From Pyrus communis (taxonomy: Eukaryota; Streptophyta; Magnoliopsida; Rosales; Rosaceae): a stretch of DNA of 64,000 nucleotides. This document shows, in pieces, positions 10,607-22,056 of this stretch; within the stretch, counting starts at the first letter, position 1; each line of letters begins with the position of its first letter. A program made the position numbers and the translations under genes. The notes beneath the pieces were generated by a model, which saw only the letters and a list, made by a program, of their open reading frames with translations, ran no database searches and was not told the DNA's origin. Location of the stretch: the NCBI RefSeq assembly GCF_963583255.1, contig NC_084804.1, positions 25,795,061 to 25,859,060 on the forward strand, given 5' to 3'.

Positions 10607-11308
10607 TCACAAAGGTTGTTTACGTGAAGCCCCACTACGAGGTGTCGAAGCAGAAGGCTTTGAAGCAGAAGGAATCGGAGCGGAAGGCATTGGAGCGGAA
10701 GGCATCGAAGCGGAAGGCATCGGAGCGGGAGGCATCGAAGCGGGAGGCATCGGAGCTAGAGCATTCCAGGCCTCAATACTTGGCCAAGCGCTAGATGAGC
10801 CAGGAAAAAGGTGCCTCTGGAGGAAAGACGAAAACCTTTGACGGTCACTGTGAATCCGACCTTCAGACTCTTGCAGCTCATCAAGCTTTCTCTTCATGCC
10901 CGTCGAATAGTTGTTGGCAAGCACGTGCAAACTTCTATTCTCGTACTTAAGCTGCTGGATCTCCTGCTTGAGACTTTCCACCTCTGCCATCAATGATTCC
11001 ACCTGACGGGAGCGGGCAAGCAGGCGTTGGCCCATGTTGGACACAGAACTCGCACACTGAACACTAAGTGCGAGGGACTCTTGAACGGCCAACTCATCGG
11101 ACCGTCCTGACAGCAGCCTACTATCTTTTGGAGTGAGGAGGTTCCTAGCTACTATTGTACCTGTTGTGGCGTCCTGCATCACGGAGTCTTCACCTGTGAG
11201 AGGACCGTTAGAAGATAAGAAAGAAGGGCGCCATATGTTACCTTGACGCGGCGCGCCCGTATCACTGCTAAGGCTCAATTCCAAGCTAAGGTTCGATGAG
11301 TTTGCCAT
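10607..11308 (-). CDS. Antisense coiled-coil protein of E5 (233 aa)
   Basis: A complete ORF opposite to the transcription direction of its host element. Residues 1-60 are Ser/Leu-rich (SLELSLSS) with no recognised domain. Residues about 75-165 form a predicted coiled coil with regular Leu and charged residues (LARSRQVESL, LKQEIQQLKYENRSL, MKRKLDELQESEGR). The C-terminus (about 185-225) is a tandem 5-residue repeat of the MPSAP/MPSAS kind, ending RSGASRKQPL. Two further copies exist: 58381-59052 (intact, 223 aa, E1) and 32348-32974 (two stops, E4). I recall similar hypothetical proteins in other dicots but no assigned function. Extra ORFs, some antisense, are known in plant Ty3/gypsy elements of the Tat lineage. 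A captured host gene or a transposition accessory protein are both possible. Confidence 0.75.
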   Translation of the reverse strand: MANSSNLSLELSLSSDTGAPRQGNIWRPSFLSSNGPLTGEDSVMQDATTGTIVARNLLTPKDSRLLSGRSDELAVQESLALSVQCASSVSNMGQRLLARSRQVESLMAEVESLKQEIQQLKYENRSLHVLANNYSTGMKRKLDELQESEGRIHSDRQRFSSFLQRHLFPGSSSAWPSIEAWNALAPMPPASMPPAPMPSASMPSAPMPSAPIPSASKPSASTPRSGASRKQPL

Positions 11309-12560
11309 TTTTCAAAAGTGTTCAAAGAGAAGGGATGGAGTTAAATTTCAAAGGCCCGGAGTCGATTTTCAAGAATGGGAAATCTTCAGAGTGTGTTTGT
11401 TGTGGTGATCGATAGCTCAATAAAAAGCCAAGGCGACGCGTCCACCAATTCAAAAAGCCGGAATTTCCGGCGTAAGTTAGGCGACGCTTTCTCGGCTTTT
11501 CAGAAAACGCGTTCAACTTTGTCAAAAGATTTCTGACAAAGCTGAAAACACGTGGAGGCCATCATCACAACTACACGTCTTTAGCCGACAAGCGCAAAGT
11601 TCGGCGACGCTTTCTCTGCTTTTCAGAAAACGCGTGCAGCTTTGTCAAAAGGAGCCGCATCTGCACTACCACGTGTCGTTCAGAAAGAGACGGGGCGTCG
11701 TTCAGAAATCGAAGGGGCGCCTGCTCAGAAATTGAAGAGGCGTCGTTCTGATATCGAAGAGACATTTGTCGACAAGGGTAAAAGAACAGTACCACCATTT
11801 GATATTATCTCTATATATGTCGACCTTAGTCTTTTATGGCAAGGCAAACCTGAAGAAAATGCCCAACTCTCCCTCACCTCTGAGGGCGCACTCCCAGCAA
11901 AGCCTTTCGAAATACTCAAATCTTTCTTCTTCCCCAAAGATGATACCAGATGCCTGGAGTACAGATGACCCAGGAGGAAACGGCGGATTGAAGTATGCTG
12001 ATTCATTCACCGCTTCTTCAAAAGCAAAGGTATCTCATATCATCAAGGTCAAAAGCAAAAGTATCTCATATCATGCTCTTTCCCTGTCTTTTTCTTTGTC
12101 CTTGTTCTTACTCGCATGGCAAAGTAAAAGAAGCAATCAGCCGGCACTTGGAGTCAGTCTTCCGATCTGGAGCCAACTGCCTGGAATCTATTCCTGATTG
12201 CTTACCTAGCGTTGCTCTCGAGTAGTCATCTTCAACGGTTGATACACTTCCAGAGAAGAGACCACTTCTGCAAAGGGGAGTGAGTAAGGCAAGTGAAAAT
12301 GATACATTGAAGCATGTGGAGACAAACTTAGGCTGAGTTATCCTCTAACCCTTTTCAATACGAATTGGAAAGATTGAACACAGAAACAGACCAAAGGAGT
12401 AAGCTCAGACCTTCGGGGGAGACCAAAAGAATTCTGCTGCCCAGTTCAAGAGTAGCACAAAGGAAAATCAATGATGGGCGGAAACCAGTTCGAGAGTAAG
12501 CCTGTGGAATCATCAAGATCAAGCCTCAATGCAATCAACAAAGAGAAGATGGAATTTCAC
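11309..12560 (-). promoter_or_regulatory. Promoter-like region of the E5 antisense gene
   Basis: On the - strand, upstream of the ATG at 11308, lie a pyrimidine/A-rich leader, a TATA-like TTTTTATTGAGC (about 11417-11429), two direct repeats around TTTTGACAAAG followed by ACGCGT/CTTTTCTGAAAAGC (about 11480-11535 and 11595-11655), an ACGTG core (11555-11580), and tandem 'TTTCTGAACGACGCC'-type units (11680-11760). This block is shared by E4 (31032-32347) and E1 (57066-58380) and is absent from E2, E3 and E6. Promoter activity is inferred. Confidence 0.5.
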
Positions 12561-12676
12561 TCCATAACCAGATTTGCGTCTCTAAACTCTTCTCTTTGTT
12601 AATTACATTTTGCCATGTTTAGTATGTTTAAGTGCTTTTTGTGTGTTTACTTATGTTTTGTGTGAATCTATGCTTA

Positions 12677-12727
12677 AAACATTGAGGACAATGTTTGATT
12701 TAAGTGTGGGGGGGGGGGGGGGGGGGG
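12677..12727 (+). other. AGGA-tetraloop hairpin plus internal G-run
   Basis: A perfect 8-bp stem AAACATTG/CAATGTTT with tetraloop AGGA, then 11 nt, then TGTG plus 20 G (12708-12727). The same motif is at 19849-19896 (E4), 47714-47733 (E2), 56928-56966 (E1) and 5091-5128 (E6). It looks like an internal second polypurine tract. Confidence 0.7.
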
Positions 12728-13556
12728 TAACTAATGTTGTTAATGCAAATTCGTGGGATTTTATCACCCATAACTTCAAATGTTGTTCCTTGCTGTTTTA
12801 AGGTGTTTTTAAATTGTTTTAGAGTGTTTTAGTGTGTTTTGTTTTATAACTCCGAAAATCACATAAAAATTTGAAAAAATGTTTTGAAAAGCCTAAAAAG
12901 AGTGTGTTGAGTCGTTTTTGTGTGTTTGTGTCTTAGGGTACCTTCCAACACAATGATAAGGATTTGGTTTATAATTGCATGACGGTTAAAAAGAGTTATT
13001 AACATAGAGAAAAGTTTGATTTACTCTTGGTATATGCTTGGTTATAATATATGACTTCACATGCAATCATAAAAGAAAAATTCGTTTTTGTAACATGCTT
13101 GAAGGAAGGAACTCAAACAAACGCTACAACCCTGTGAGACTCGAGCCATTACCTTCTTTGGAGAGTTATTTTCTATGATTCTTTGTTTTCTAAAGTTGTT
13201 ACATGATCTCATTATTCCTTGCCTGGTTGCTACTTAGAATGCAATTGTATCATGATAGAACTAAATGCTAGAACTTATATCCGTTTCATTCAAAGCATGA
13301 TATTGATTGCATAACATACAATAAGATGAAGTTGTTAGTCAAGCCAAAGCCAAAAAGCCTATCCCTTTTCACATGTATTGTAGGATTACCCCTTTTGAGC
13401 CTTTTCAACCTTATTTTCTTTGTAAACCCCTTGTTCTTAAAGGATAGTGAAGCATGACTTAGAATGAACTCCTTTTGATCAATATACTGCAGAAAATAAG
13501 TGTGGGGGAAGATAATAGGGCACGGCCAAAGAATGAAATAAAGAAAAAAATTGTTG

Positions 13557-13590
<34 letters not shown>

Positions 13591-14328
13591 TTGAAAAATA
13601 AGTGAGAATGATCTCACAAGCATTGGTTATTGAAGGAAGGGTCCAAAAGAGTGAATTTGACCCTAGTTGTTGCATGAATCTTCCCTTGTGTTTAAAAGTT
13701 GATTTCTGCCATTAAAAGTGAGTTTAAGTGTCAATTTCAATACTTCGCTTCCTATTACTTTAAGAACCTTTGTTTTACTTTACCTTTCTTTGTTAAACCA
13801 TTACCCTTAGCCCCGTTACAACCCTCAACTTCTATCTTGATGTTATGTATTCAATATGTGGAGTTTGGAATTGATATGAGCTTATGGAATCACTGGTTCT
13901 CATTCTAAGTAGTAGCATTCCATTCATGAGATCATATTCATATCATTATCGTAAATCCAGAAAATGCTTTCTTTGTTATAACACATATGTGAGATGCTAG
14001 TCTTTCATGTTTACATCAATCTCTCACATATAACTAGTGTAGGGTGTGTAGTCAGAAAATCTGTGTGAAAATAGAGTGCATTCTAGTAAGGAATTGAGGA
14101 AATTCTCTAAGGCATGTTACTACATTCGAAATGTGTTTTAAATGCTTAATTGTGAACTAGTATGTGGGGACTATGAGTAAGAATGTACTTAAGTGTAAGG
14201 TTTGGCTAAGATCTGTGGGAATAATGATTTCTAACTTGTCATGCGCATTGGAAATCCCTGAGACGATTGTTGGAAGGTGTAGATTGTGTTTTGTTCGTTT
14301 TGTTTTGTTTTTGGTTTCTTTTGTTTTG

Positions 14329-14350
14329 TTTTGCTCGAGGACTAGCAAAA
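14329..14350 (+). other. GAGGAC-loop hairpin next to the polypurine tract (E5)
   Basis: Stem TTTTGCT/AGCAAAA around loop CGAGGACT. The loop core GAGGAC is the same as at 12677-12696 although the stem sequence is unrelated. Copies are at 18141-18162 (E4), 55231-55252 (E1) and 29068-29087 (EA). Confidence 0.7.
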
Positions 14351-14364
14351 GATAAGTGTGGGGG
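14351..14364 (+). other. Polypurine tract of E5
   Basis: gataagtgtggggg, immediately followed by TATT and the 3' LTR start TGATAGG at 14369. This is the expected primer site for plus-strand DNA synthesis. Confidence 0.8.
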
Positions 14365-14368
14365 TATT

Positions 14369-16676
14369 TGATAGGAGCATATTCATGCGACTTAAAAGGC
14401 TTGTTCTCATGCATTTACGTTATGTTTCTTTAGTTATTTTAGTACTTTAAGCTATTTTCGTGTGTTTGTAGGTCCAAAGGGCTAAAGGAGCAAAAAGATG
14501 CATTTTGGAGACTTTTGGAGCACTTTTGGGCTAAGGATGGATAGCTTATGCTTGGAGCCAAAGTGTTGGACGAAAGTGAAGACCTAATTGAAGACCAAAG
14601 TGTTGGAACCTTGTTCTCTTTAGTTCTAGGACATTTAAACCTTTTCTTTATCCATTGCACATGCATCTCCATAAACCATCAACACATTTTCACCAACAAT
14701 CTGCCCAAAAGCCGTGCATCATACATGCATTTCCAGCTTCCCCCTCTTGCATTCCCATCACATTCCACATGCACTCCCTTTAAATAATCAACCCACATAC
14801 ACATTCAATCATTCACACCACTCATTGCCGTGGCCTCCCTTTGCATTCACATGCATCTCACTTCATCATTTCAGCCACAAAGCCACTTCACATGCACATC
14901 CAACATTCCAGAAAATACCCATGCCGTGCAATCATTCAACACATCATCTTATCCCCTTTACATTTCAGCCACACATTCACCCACATGCACCATTCAAACA
15001 TACACCACCAGAAATCATCATTGCCGTGGCTCTCCCTCCACATTCCATCAGAAAATCCACTTCATTGCACATGCATTCCCTTCTCTTTTAATTCACATGC
15101 ATTCATCATCACTCACCAAACTTGCAGCCACATGCATCCTTTAATTCAATTCCAGAAAATCAACAACCCATGCTGTGCACATTCATACACTTTCACATGC
15201 ATCTTGGCAGCTTTCACACCATCACACATGCATTACCACCTTTGCCGTGGATTCCCATCAGTTTTCCAGCATTTGCACATGCAACCTAGCTGTCATGTTC
15301 CCCCCATTTCACCTATAAATACTCATTCATACACTCTTCCATAATCACTCATCCATTGCAGAAATGTAGACCATAAACCACCCTTGCCGTGACTCTCCCT
15401 TACAATCCAAACACCATCCTTCCATTTCCACCACTCCTCATCCATTTCCATAATTCCCCAATCCATTCAACACACCAACAACATCCCTTAGACCTTGTGC
15501 TACGACGAAGAGGAAGATAAGAGGGCCTAAACGTTCATACAATTCAAGTTTGAGTTGTTGGAATGTTTAGGTGTTTCTTTGATTCTACATCAGTTTTGCT
15601 TCAAGGGTTCTTTCTTCTTATTAATTCTATGTTCATTCATGTTTTATATTTTTATGTTAAATCCTTTGCAAACATGAATTGTAACTAATCCTCCTCTAGG
15701 GATTCGATGTAGCCTTGCAAAGTTTGCCATGTAGTTAATTCGGAATTCTCATTTAATCTATCTATTTCTTGCTTCATTCTCCGATTTAATTGTGACTTAG
15801 TGTGTTGATTTTAATGCTTGATCATCATTTGAATTAACCACAGGTTGTTTAGCCAAGATTAAAGCACACATCATGCATAATCTTGGTAGATATGTGAATG
15901 AATGAAGGGAATGTTTTGCAAACATCCTGCCGAGTGTTCCCTTTGGTTTTGTGAAAGTTTCTTGTGCACTACATAGTCTTGATTAGGAACCAAAGTTGCA
16001 CATCACAATTAGGCTCATAATTAGAGACATTTGATCAAATCCACACATCATATGGCTGATCATATCTAAGTGAAACAAACCCAAGAAATAAGTAGAGGGA
16101 TGAGTATAATCTGACTTAACAAGCATGGACTTGGCTTAGCAATGGTGAAATCGAATCTCTAGCTTCATCTTCATTGGTACTATCTTATTTATTAGTTGTT
16201 GATTCATTCATCTTGTGTTTACTTCATTTCCTTATGCTTTAATTTACAATCTGTTTGTTTCCAAGTTTCTGTTTTTATTTCAAGTTTCATTCAAAACCAA
16301 TCCCCCATTTCTTTTAAAGTGTTAGATTAGTTAGAAATACATTTATTTTGTGTTTGTAAGTGTTTTGATTCATTTTGTTTCCCAAATTCGTCCAAAGTAC
16401 TCAAGGTGCTCAAAACTGCCCAGAAAGTGATTTTAAGGCAGTTTTGAGTGTTTTGGTGCTGTTTTGAGTTTTTTGGTTTGTTTTAGTGTTTTAAAGTTTA
16501 GTTTTGCATTCCTTGAGTCTAGTATAGTGTTTCATATTGTTATTTTACGTTTTTGAGTCAAATCCAAGTGGTTAACAATCCCTCCTAATCCCCGGTCTAG
16601 AACAATCCCTACTTATACATATACTACAATTTGACGAAAAGAGGGTTTAATTTGTGTGCGTATAAATTTCGCATCA
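14369..16676 (+). mobile_element. 3' LTR of E5 (2308 bp, chimeric)
   Basis: Runs TGATAGG...GCATCA. U3 is rich in CATGCA, with a TATA box (TATAAATA) at 15314-15321 and the hairpin module at 15526-15572. From about 15590 to 16245 the sequence closely matches the LTR of the second family (EA, about 21103-21760), after which it returns to the first family. It contains the conserved hairpin at 16409-16448. Confidence 0.9.
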
Positions 16677-18122
16677 GTTATCAATCAAACAGTTAAACGA
16701 ATTGAAGCCACAACTTATGAAACGCAATTAGAAGTAATCAAATCAAAATGCAAGCATAAACATATATTTCGACTTCCCTCATAACTTTGAAATCAAAGAA
16801 ACACCTAAACATTCCAACAACTCAAACTTGAATTGTATGAACGTTTAGGCACTCTTCTCTTCCATTCCTCATACGTACAAAACAAAGAGTATTGAAATTC
16901 AACATTGAAATCAAAGAAACAACTAAACATTCCAACAACTCAAACTTGAATTGTATGAACGTTTAGGCCCTCTTATCTTTCTCTTCGTTGTAGCACAAGG
17001 TCTAAGGATAGTTGATGGTGTGAATGGTTTGGGGAGTGGTGAAAATGGAAGGATGGTGTTTGGATTGTAAGGGAGAGCACGGCACAAGGGAGTTTGATGG
17101 TCTACATTCTGAAATGGAAGAGTTTTGTGACTGAAATGTGTATGAATGAGAATGAATGCAATGGATGCTTATTTATAGGTGAAATGGGGGGAACATGACA
17201 GCTAGGAGGGAATGTGGCTGCATGTTTGAATTATTAAAGGATACATGTGGGTTGGAATTGCATGTGCAATGAATATGTGGCTGCATGTGCAAGGGGACAA
17301 TCTGAAAATGCATGTGAAAGCATGTGTTGGCTGCAATGATGAAATGGATGGGAGTGCATGTGGCTTAATTAATTAAAGGGAGTGCATGTGCAATGTTTTA
17401 AAGGATGGAATGCATGTGAATATGATGGAAATCTGATGGGAACTCACGGCAATGATGGTGTTTGTTTGAATGATTGCAGATTGTGTGGGTGAGTGATTAG
17501 GTTGGAAATGCATGTGAATGCAAGGTGTGAATGATTATGAGTGCATGTGGGTGAATTAAAGGATGGAATGCATGTGAATTAGGTTGGAAATCTGATGGGA
17601 ACTCACGGCATTGATGGAAATGAATGATTAAATGTGCATGGCTGAAATATGAATGGAATGCATGGAATTAGGCACGGCACAAAAGGAGTTTTCTGTGGTG
17701 AATGGGAATGCATGTGAAAATGCATGTGAAAGCATGTGAATTACATGGATGTGGGTGGAAATGTGGCAGCAATGATGAAGTGAATGCATGTGTTGATTTA
17801 TGAAGATGCATGTGCAATGAAGTGGAATGGATTTACATGGCTAAGGAAAGGTTTAAATGTCCTAAAACTAAAGGGAACAAGGTTCCAACACTTTGGTCTT
17901 TAATTAGGTCTTCAATTTCGTCCAACACTTTGGCTCCAAGCATAAGCTATCCATCCTTAGCCCAAAAGTGCTCCAAAAGTCTCCAAAATGCATCTTTTTG
18001 CTCCTTTAGCCCTTTGGACCTACAAACACACGAAAATAGCTTAAAGTACTAAAATAACTAAAGAAACATAACGTAAATGCACGAGAACAAGCCATTTAAG
18101 TCGCATGAATATGCTCCTATCA
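16677..18122 (-). mobile_element. 3' LTR of E4, U3-side fragment
   Basis: Starts inside the LTR at the point equivalent to 34872 of the E4 5' LTR and runs to the terminus CTCCTATCA (18122). It has a TATA box (TATTTATA, 17170-17177) and dense TGCATG motifs (17210-17820). The missing part was interrupted by E5 and then lost in the deletion ending at 4289/4290. Confidence 0.85.
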
Positions 18123-20001
18123 AATACCCCCACACTTATCTTTTGCTAGTCCTCGAGCAAAACAAAACAACAAAAGAACACGAAACTAGACAAAACGAAC
18201 AAAACACCACCTATACCTTCCAACAATCGTCTCAGGGATTTCCAATGCACATGACAAGTTAAAAATCATCATTCCCATAGATTTTAGCCATCTTTACACT
18301 TAAGTACATTCTTAATCATAGTCACCACATACTAGTTCACAATTAAGCATTTAAAACCATGTTTTGAATGTAGTAACATGCCTTAGAGAATTTCCTCTAT
18401 TCCTTACTAGAATGCACTCTATTTTCACACAGATTTTCTTACTACAGACCCTACACTAGTTATATGTGAGAGATTGATGTAAACATGAAAGACTAGTATC
18501 TCACATATGTTATAACAAAGAAAGCATTTTCTGGATTTATGATAATGACATGAATATGATCTCATGAATGGAATGCTACTACTTAGAATGAGAACCAGTG
18601 ATTCCATAAGCTCATATCAATTCCAAACTCCACATTATTGAACACATAACGATCAAGATAGGAGTCAAAGGTTGTAACGGGGCTTGGGGAGTTGGCTAAC
18701 AATGAAAGGATAGGGAAAACAAACGTTCTTTAAGCAATAGTGAGCAAAGTATTGAATTAGGCTCTAAGAATTCCCTTTAGAACGCAGAAGTCAACTTTGA
18801 ACACCCAAGGGGAAGTCACACAAAACTTAGGGCCATATTCAAACTTTTTGGGCCCTTTCTTCAACAATCACACTTGTGAGTCCATTCTCACTTATTTTCA
18901 CTCTTTTTCTTTCTTTTTCTTCTTCTTTTTTCTTTCACAATTTTTTTTTTCTTTTTTTTTTTTCCGTGCCTCCTTTAAGACTTAGGCACATACATACACA
19001 CAAAAAATCCCTTCCCCCACACTTGTTTTCTGCAATAATGTCACTCAAAAAGAATTCCTTCTAAGTCATGCTCCACTATACTCAAGAACAAGGGTATGGG
19101 AAAGTCCTACTCTAAGCTAGGTAAGGGGTGATGTGGTTAACAAAGAAAATAGGCTAAACGAGGCTCAATAGGGTTAAAACTAATATATACGAAATATGGG
19201 AAGTAAGGCTATTTGGCTATGGTGGCAACTACACAACTTCACCTTGATATATGTTATGCAATTCAATGTCATGCTTTGAATGAAACGGATATAAGTTCTA
19301 GCATTTAGTTCTATCATGATACAATTGCATTCTAAGTAGCAACCAAGCAAGGAATAATGAGATCATGCAACAACTTTAGAAAACAAAGAATCACAGAAAA
19401 TAACTCTCCAAAGAAGGTAATGGCTTGAGTCTCACAGGGTGGTAGCGTTTGTTTGAGTTCCTTCCTTCAAGCATGTTACAAAAACGAATTTTCTTTTATG
19501 ATTGCATGTGAAGTCATACATTATAACCATAACCAAGCATATACCAAGAGTAAATCAAACTTTTCTCTATGTTTATAACTCTTTTTAACCGTCATGCAAT
19601 TACAAACCAAATCCTTATCATTATGTTGGAAGGTACCCTAAGACAAACACACAAAAACGACTCAAAACACTCTTTTTACGCTTTTTAAAACATGTTTTTT
19701 CAAATTTTTATGTGATTTTCGGAGTTATAAAAACAAAACATACTAAAACACTCTAAAACAACTTAAAAACACCTTAAAACAGCAAGGAACAACATTTGAA
19801 GTTATGGGTGATAAAATCCCACGAATTTGCATCAAATATACTTAGTTACCCCCCCCCCCCCCCCCACACTTAAATCAAACATTGTCCTCAATGTTTTAAG
19901 CATAGATTCACACAAAACATAAGTAAACACACAAAAAGCACCTAAACATACTAAACATGGCAGAATGTAATTAACAAAGAGAAGAGTTTAGGGACGCAAA
20001 T
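18123..20001 (-). other. Polypurine tract and 3' noncoding region of E4
   Basis: On the - strand, adjacent to the 3' LTR, lie the polypurine tract (18127-18140) and the GAGGAC-loop hairpin (18141-18162). Then come a G-run motif (19014-19023) and the AGGA hairpin (19877-19896) with a 17-G run (19849-19865). No ORF is supported. EA is inserted at the end of this stretch, after 'caaat' (19997-20001). Confidence 0.8.
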
Positions 20002-21921
20002 TGATAAGTCACATTTTGCATGCATTTTTATCTTCCTTATTTGGCGTCGTGTGATTGTTTTGGATTAAACTAGTTGCATTTTACATTATTTGGTGTTAGT
20101 GTGCAGCCAAGGGTGAATTTGGATCAATGGGAAGGCAAATGAAGTAAAAACATTCCTTTTGGTAGCTGAGCATTATTCCAAACGTGGAAAGGGTTCTTGG
20201 GAATTAATTTGAAGTCCAAATATGAGGAATCTAAGACTAATATGGCGGAGGAAATTCAAGAGAAGATGTGATTAGGAAAGTGGTGCATTGGAGGCACATT
20301 GGGTGGTTCTAAACAAGGCAAAAACATGCGGACACCTTGTTATTCCACATAACTTGTGCCGTGTATTCCCTTGCCTTGTCCAGCTCCATTTTGCACCAAA
20401 AACACCCATTCCCATTAACTAAAACATTCAGCCATATTTCCACCAACAAACACAATCATGTCATGCAAATCCCATGTGGTTCCAAGTCAGATTATGCACT
20501 TCTAAAACATCAAAACATGCATTCACATGCATGTCCACAACCTGACCGTGCATTCCATTACCTTTCTCCATTTCATCTTTGCAGAAATCCACATGCATCT
20601 TGATTAAATAAACCACACCCCTGCAGATCATGTCCATTCCTTGCATCCGTCATTCCAGAAATCCATTCATCCCATCATTCCATGTGATTCCAGCTCCTCT
20701 TTGTCTATGCCGTGCACTTTGATACCCTTTCCAGGGTGTCATTTCAGCCTTTGCAGCCAATACACATGCATGATTCAACTAAAATAGCCAAATGCATGCA
20801 TACTTCCCTAGTGCCGTGCGTCCATTACCTCAGAAACCCATCAATTCCAGCTCATTTATGCACTTCCATCTCACATGTGCAGATCCAAGATCCAATCTGA
20901 ATGTTGGCAGCCACATTCCTTCCTATAAAACTAGGCACACTTCACACATCAAAGGCTTCTTCATTCAGTCCATTACACACGCATAACCACTCCATTTCAC
21001 TCCATCTCTGTCCATTTTGTTCTCCCAAGTGCAGAAACCATTCTACCTTCATTTACACCACACTTGGAGAACCAACACCGAAGGCACTCTTCAAGGAATT
21101 CAACATCAGTTTTGCTTCAAGGGTTTCTTCTTATTAATTCTATGTTCATTCATGTTTTATATTTTTATGTCAAATCTTTTGTAAACATGAAGTGTAACTA
21201 AGCCCTCCCTGGGGATTCGATGTAGCCTTGCAAAGTTTGCCATGTAATCAAGTTAGAATGCTCAGTTTGTCTATCTATTTCTTGTTTCATTCTCCGTTTT
21301 AATTGTGACTTAGTGTGTTGATTTTAATGCTTGATCATCATTTGAATTAACCACAGGTTGTTTAGCCAAGATTAAAGCACACATCATGCATAATCTTGGT
21401 GGATATGTGAATGAATGAAGGGAATGTTTTGCAAACATCCTGCCGAGTGTTCCCTTTGGGTTTATGAAAGTTTCTTGTGCACTACATACTCTTGATTAGG
21501 AACCAAAGTTGCACATCACAATTAGGTTCATGATTAGAGACATTTGATCAAATCCACACATCATATGGTTGATCATATCCAAGTGAAACAAAGTCAAGAA
21601 ATAGGTAGATGAATGAGTATAAACTAACCTAACAAACATGGACTTAGTTGAGCAATGGTGAAACCGAATCCCTAGCTTCATTTCCATTGGTACTATCCCA
21701 TTTTATTAGTTGTTGATTCATTTATTTGTGTTTACTTCATTTTCTTATGCTTTCAAGTTACAACAACAAATCTGCCTATTTTGATTAGTTTGATTCATTT
21801 TATAGAGTTCTTGCAAAACAAGTATTTACATAGGTCCAATCAGTCCCTGTGGATTCGACACCCTTGCTTGTGCCATTATACTAAACCTATTCTAGCATTA
21901 GGAAGGAATTATACATCAACA
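20002..21921 (+). mobile_element. 5' LTR of EA (1920 bp)
   Basis: Begins TGATAAGTC and ends CATCAACA. The TATA box TATAAAA is at 20924-20930. The 3' third is related to the inserted segment in the E5 LTR. Confidence 0.95.
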
Positions 21922-21927
21922 AAAAAA

Positions 21928-21945
21928 TGGCGCCGTTGCCGGGGA
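21928..21945 (+). other. Primer binding site of EA (tRNA-Asp)
   Basis: TGGCGCCGTTGCCGGGGA, 6 nt after the LTR end. It is the same tRNA choice as in the first family. Confidence 0.95.
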
Positions 21946-22056
21946 CTGATTTCAGTCCCTTGTAATTGCTTGTTTGCTATTTAAATTTTGTTCTTTTCAT
22001 TGTAGGTAGATTCTTGATTTTCATTCAAACGTGTGTTATTTTGTTTCAGGTAGTAT

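Larger units (their letters stand above)
12561..14368 (+). other. 3' noncoding region of E5
   Basis: No supported gene. It is homologous to the post-pol regions of the other elements. It contains the AGGA-tetraloop hairpin (12677-12696) followed by a G20 run (12708-12727), a second G-run motif 'ataagtgtgggggaag' (13497-13512), a poly-A run (about 13556-13587), and the terminal hairpin plus polypurine tract. No env-like ORF is present. Confidence 0.75.
9057..16676 (+). mobile_element. Non-autonomous element E5 with antisense gene (5' LTR truncated)
   Basis: Forward-oriented: partial 5' LTR (9057-10307), primer site (10313-10330), remnant gag start (10435-10479), antisense gene (10607-11308), noncoding 3' region, polypurine tract (14351-14364) and full 3' LTR (14369-16676). 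The two LTR copies match over about 1250 bp with two substitutions and one 1-bp indel. The right end abuts the interior of the E4 3' LTR at 'gttat' (16677-16681), its expected TSD. No gag-pol beyond the first 14 codons, so it must have moved with proteins supplied by another element. Confidence 0.85.

Noticed and set aside
11766..12225. Open frames of 76-143 aa reading with the element through the block upstream of the antisense gene (also 31412-32360 and 57425-58046).
   Set aside because: They overlap each other and the promoter-like repeats in several frames. Their conservation between copies is explained by the youth of the elements. No start context or domain supports translation.
14714..15344. 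Forward ORFs of 100-167 aa rich in His, Ser and Pro in LTR U3 regions (also 2491-2927 and 38977-39567).
   Set aside because: They translate the CATGCA/CACATG repeat array in different frames, lie upstream of or across the LTR promoter, and no single frame is consistently open across the copies.
20337..21137. ORFs of 60-88 aa present in both EA LTRs.
   Set aside because: They are in both copies only because the LTRs are nearly identical. No domain or coding bias is seen.
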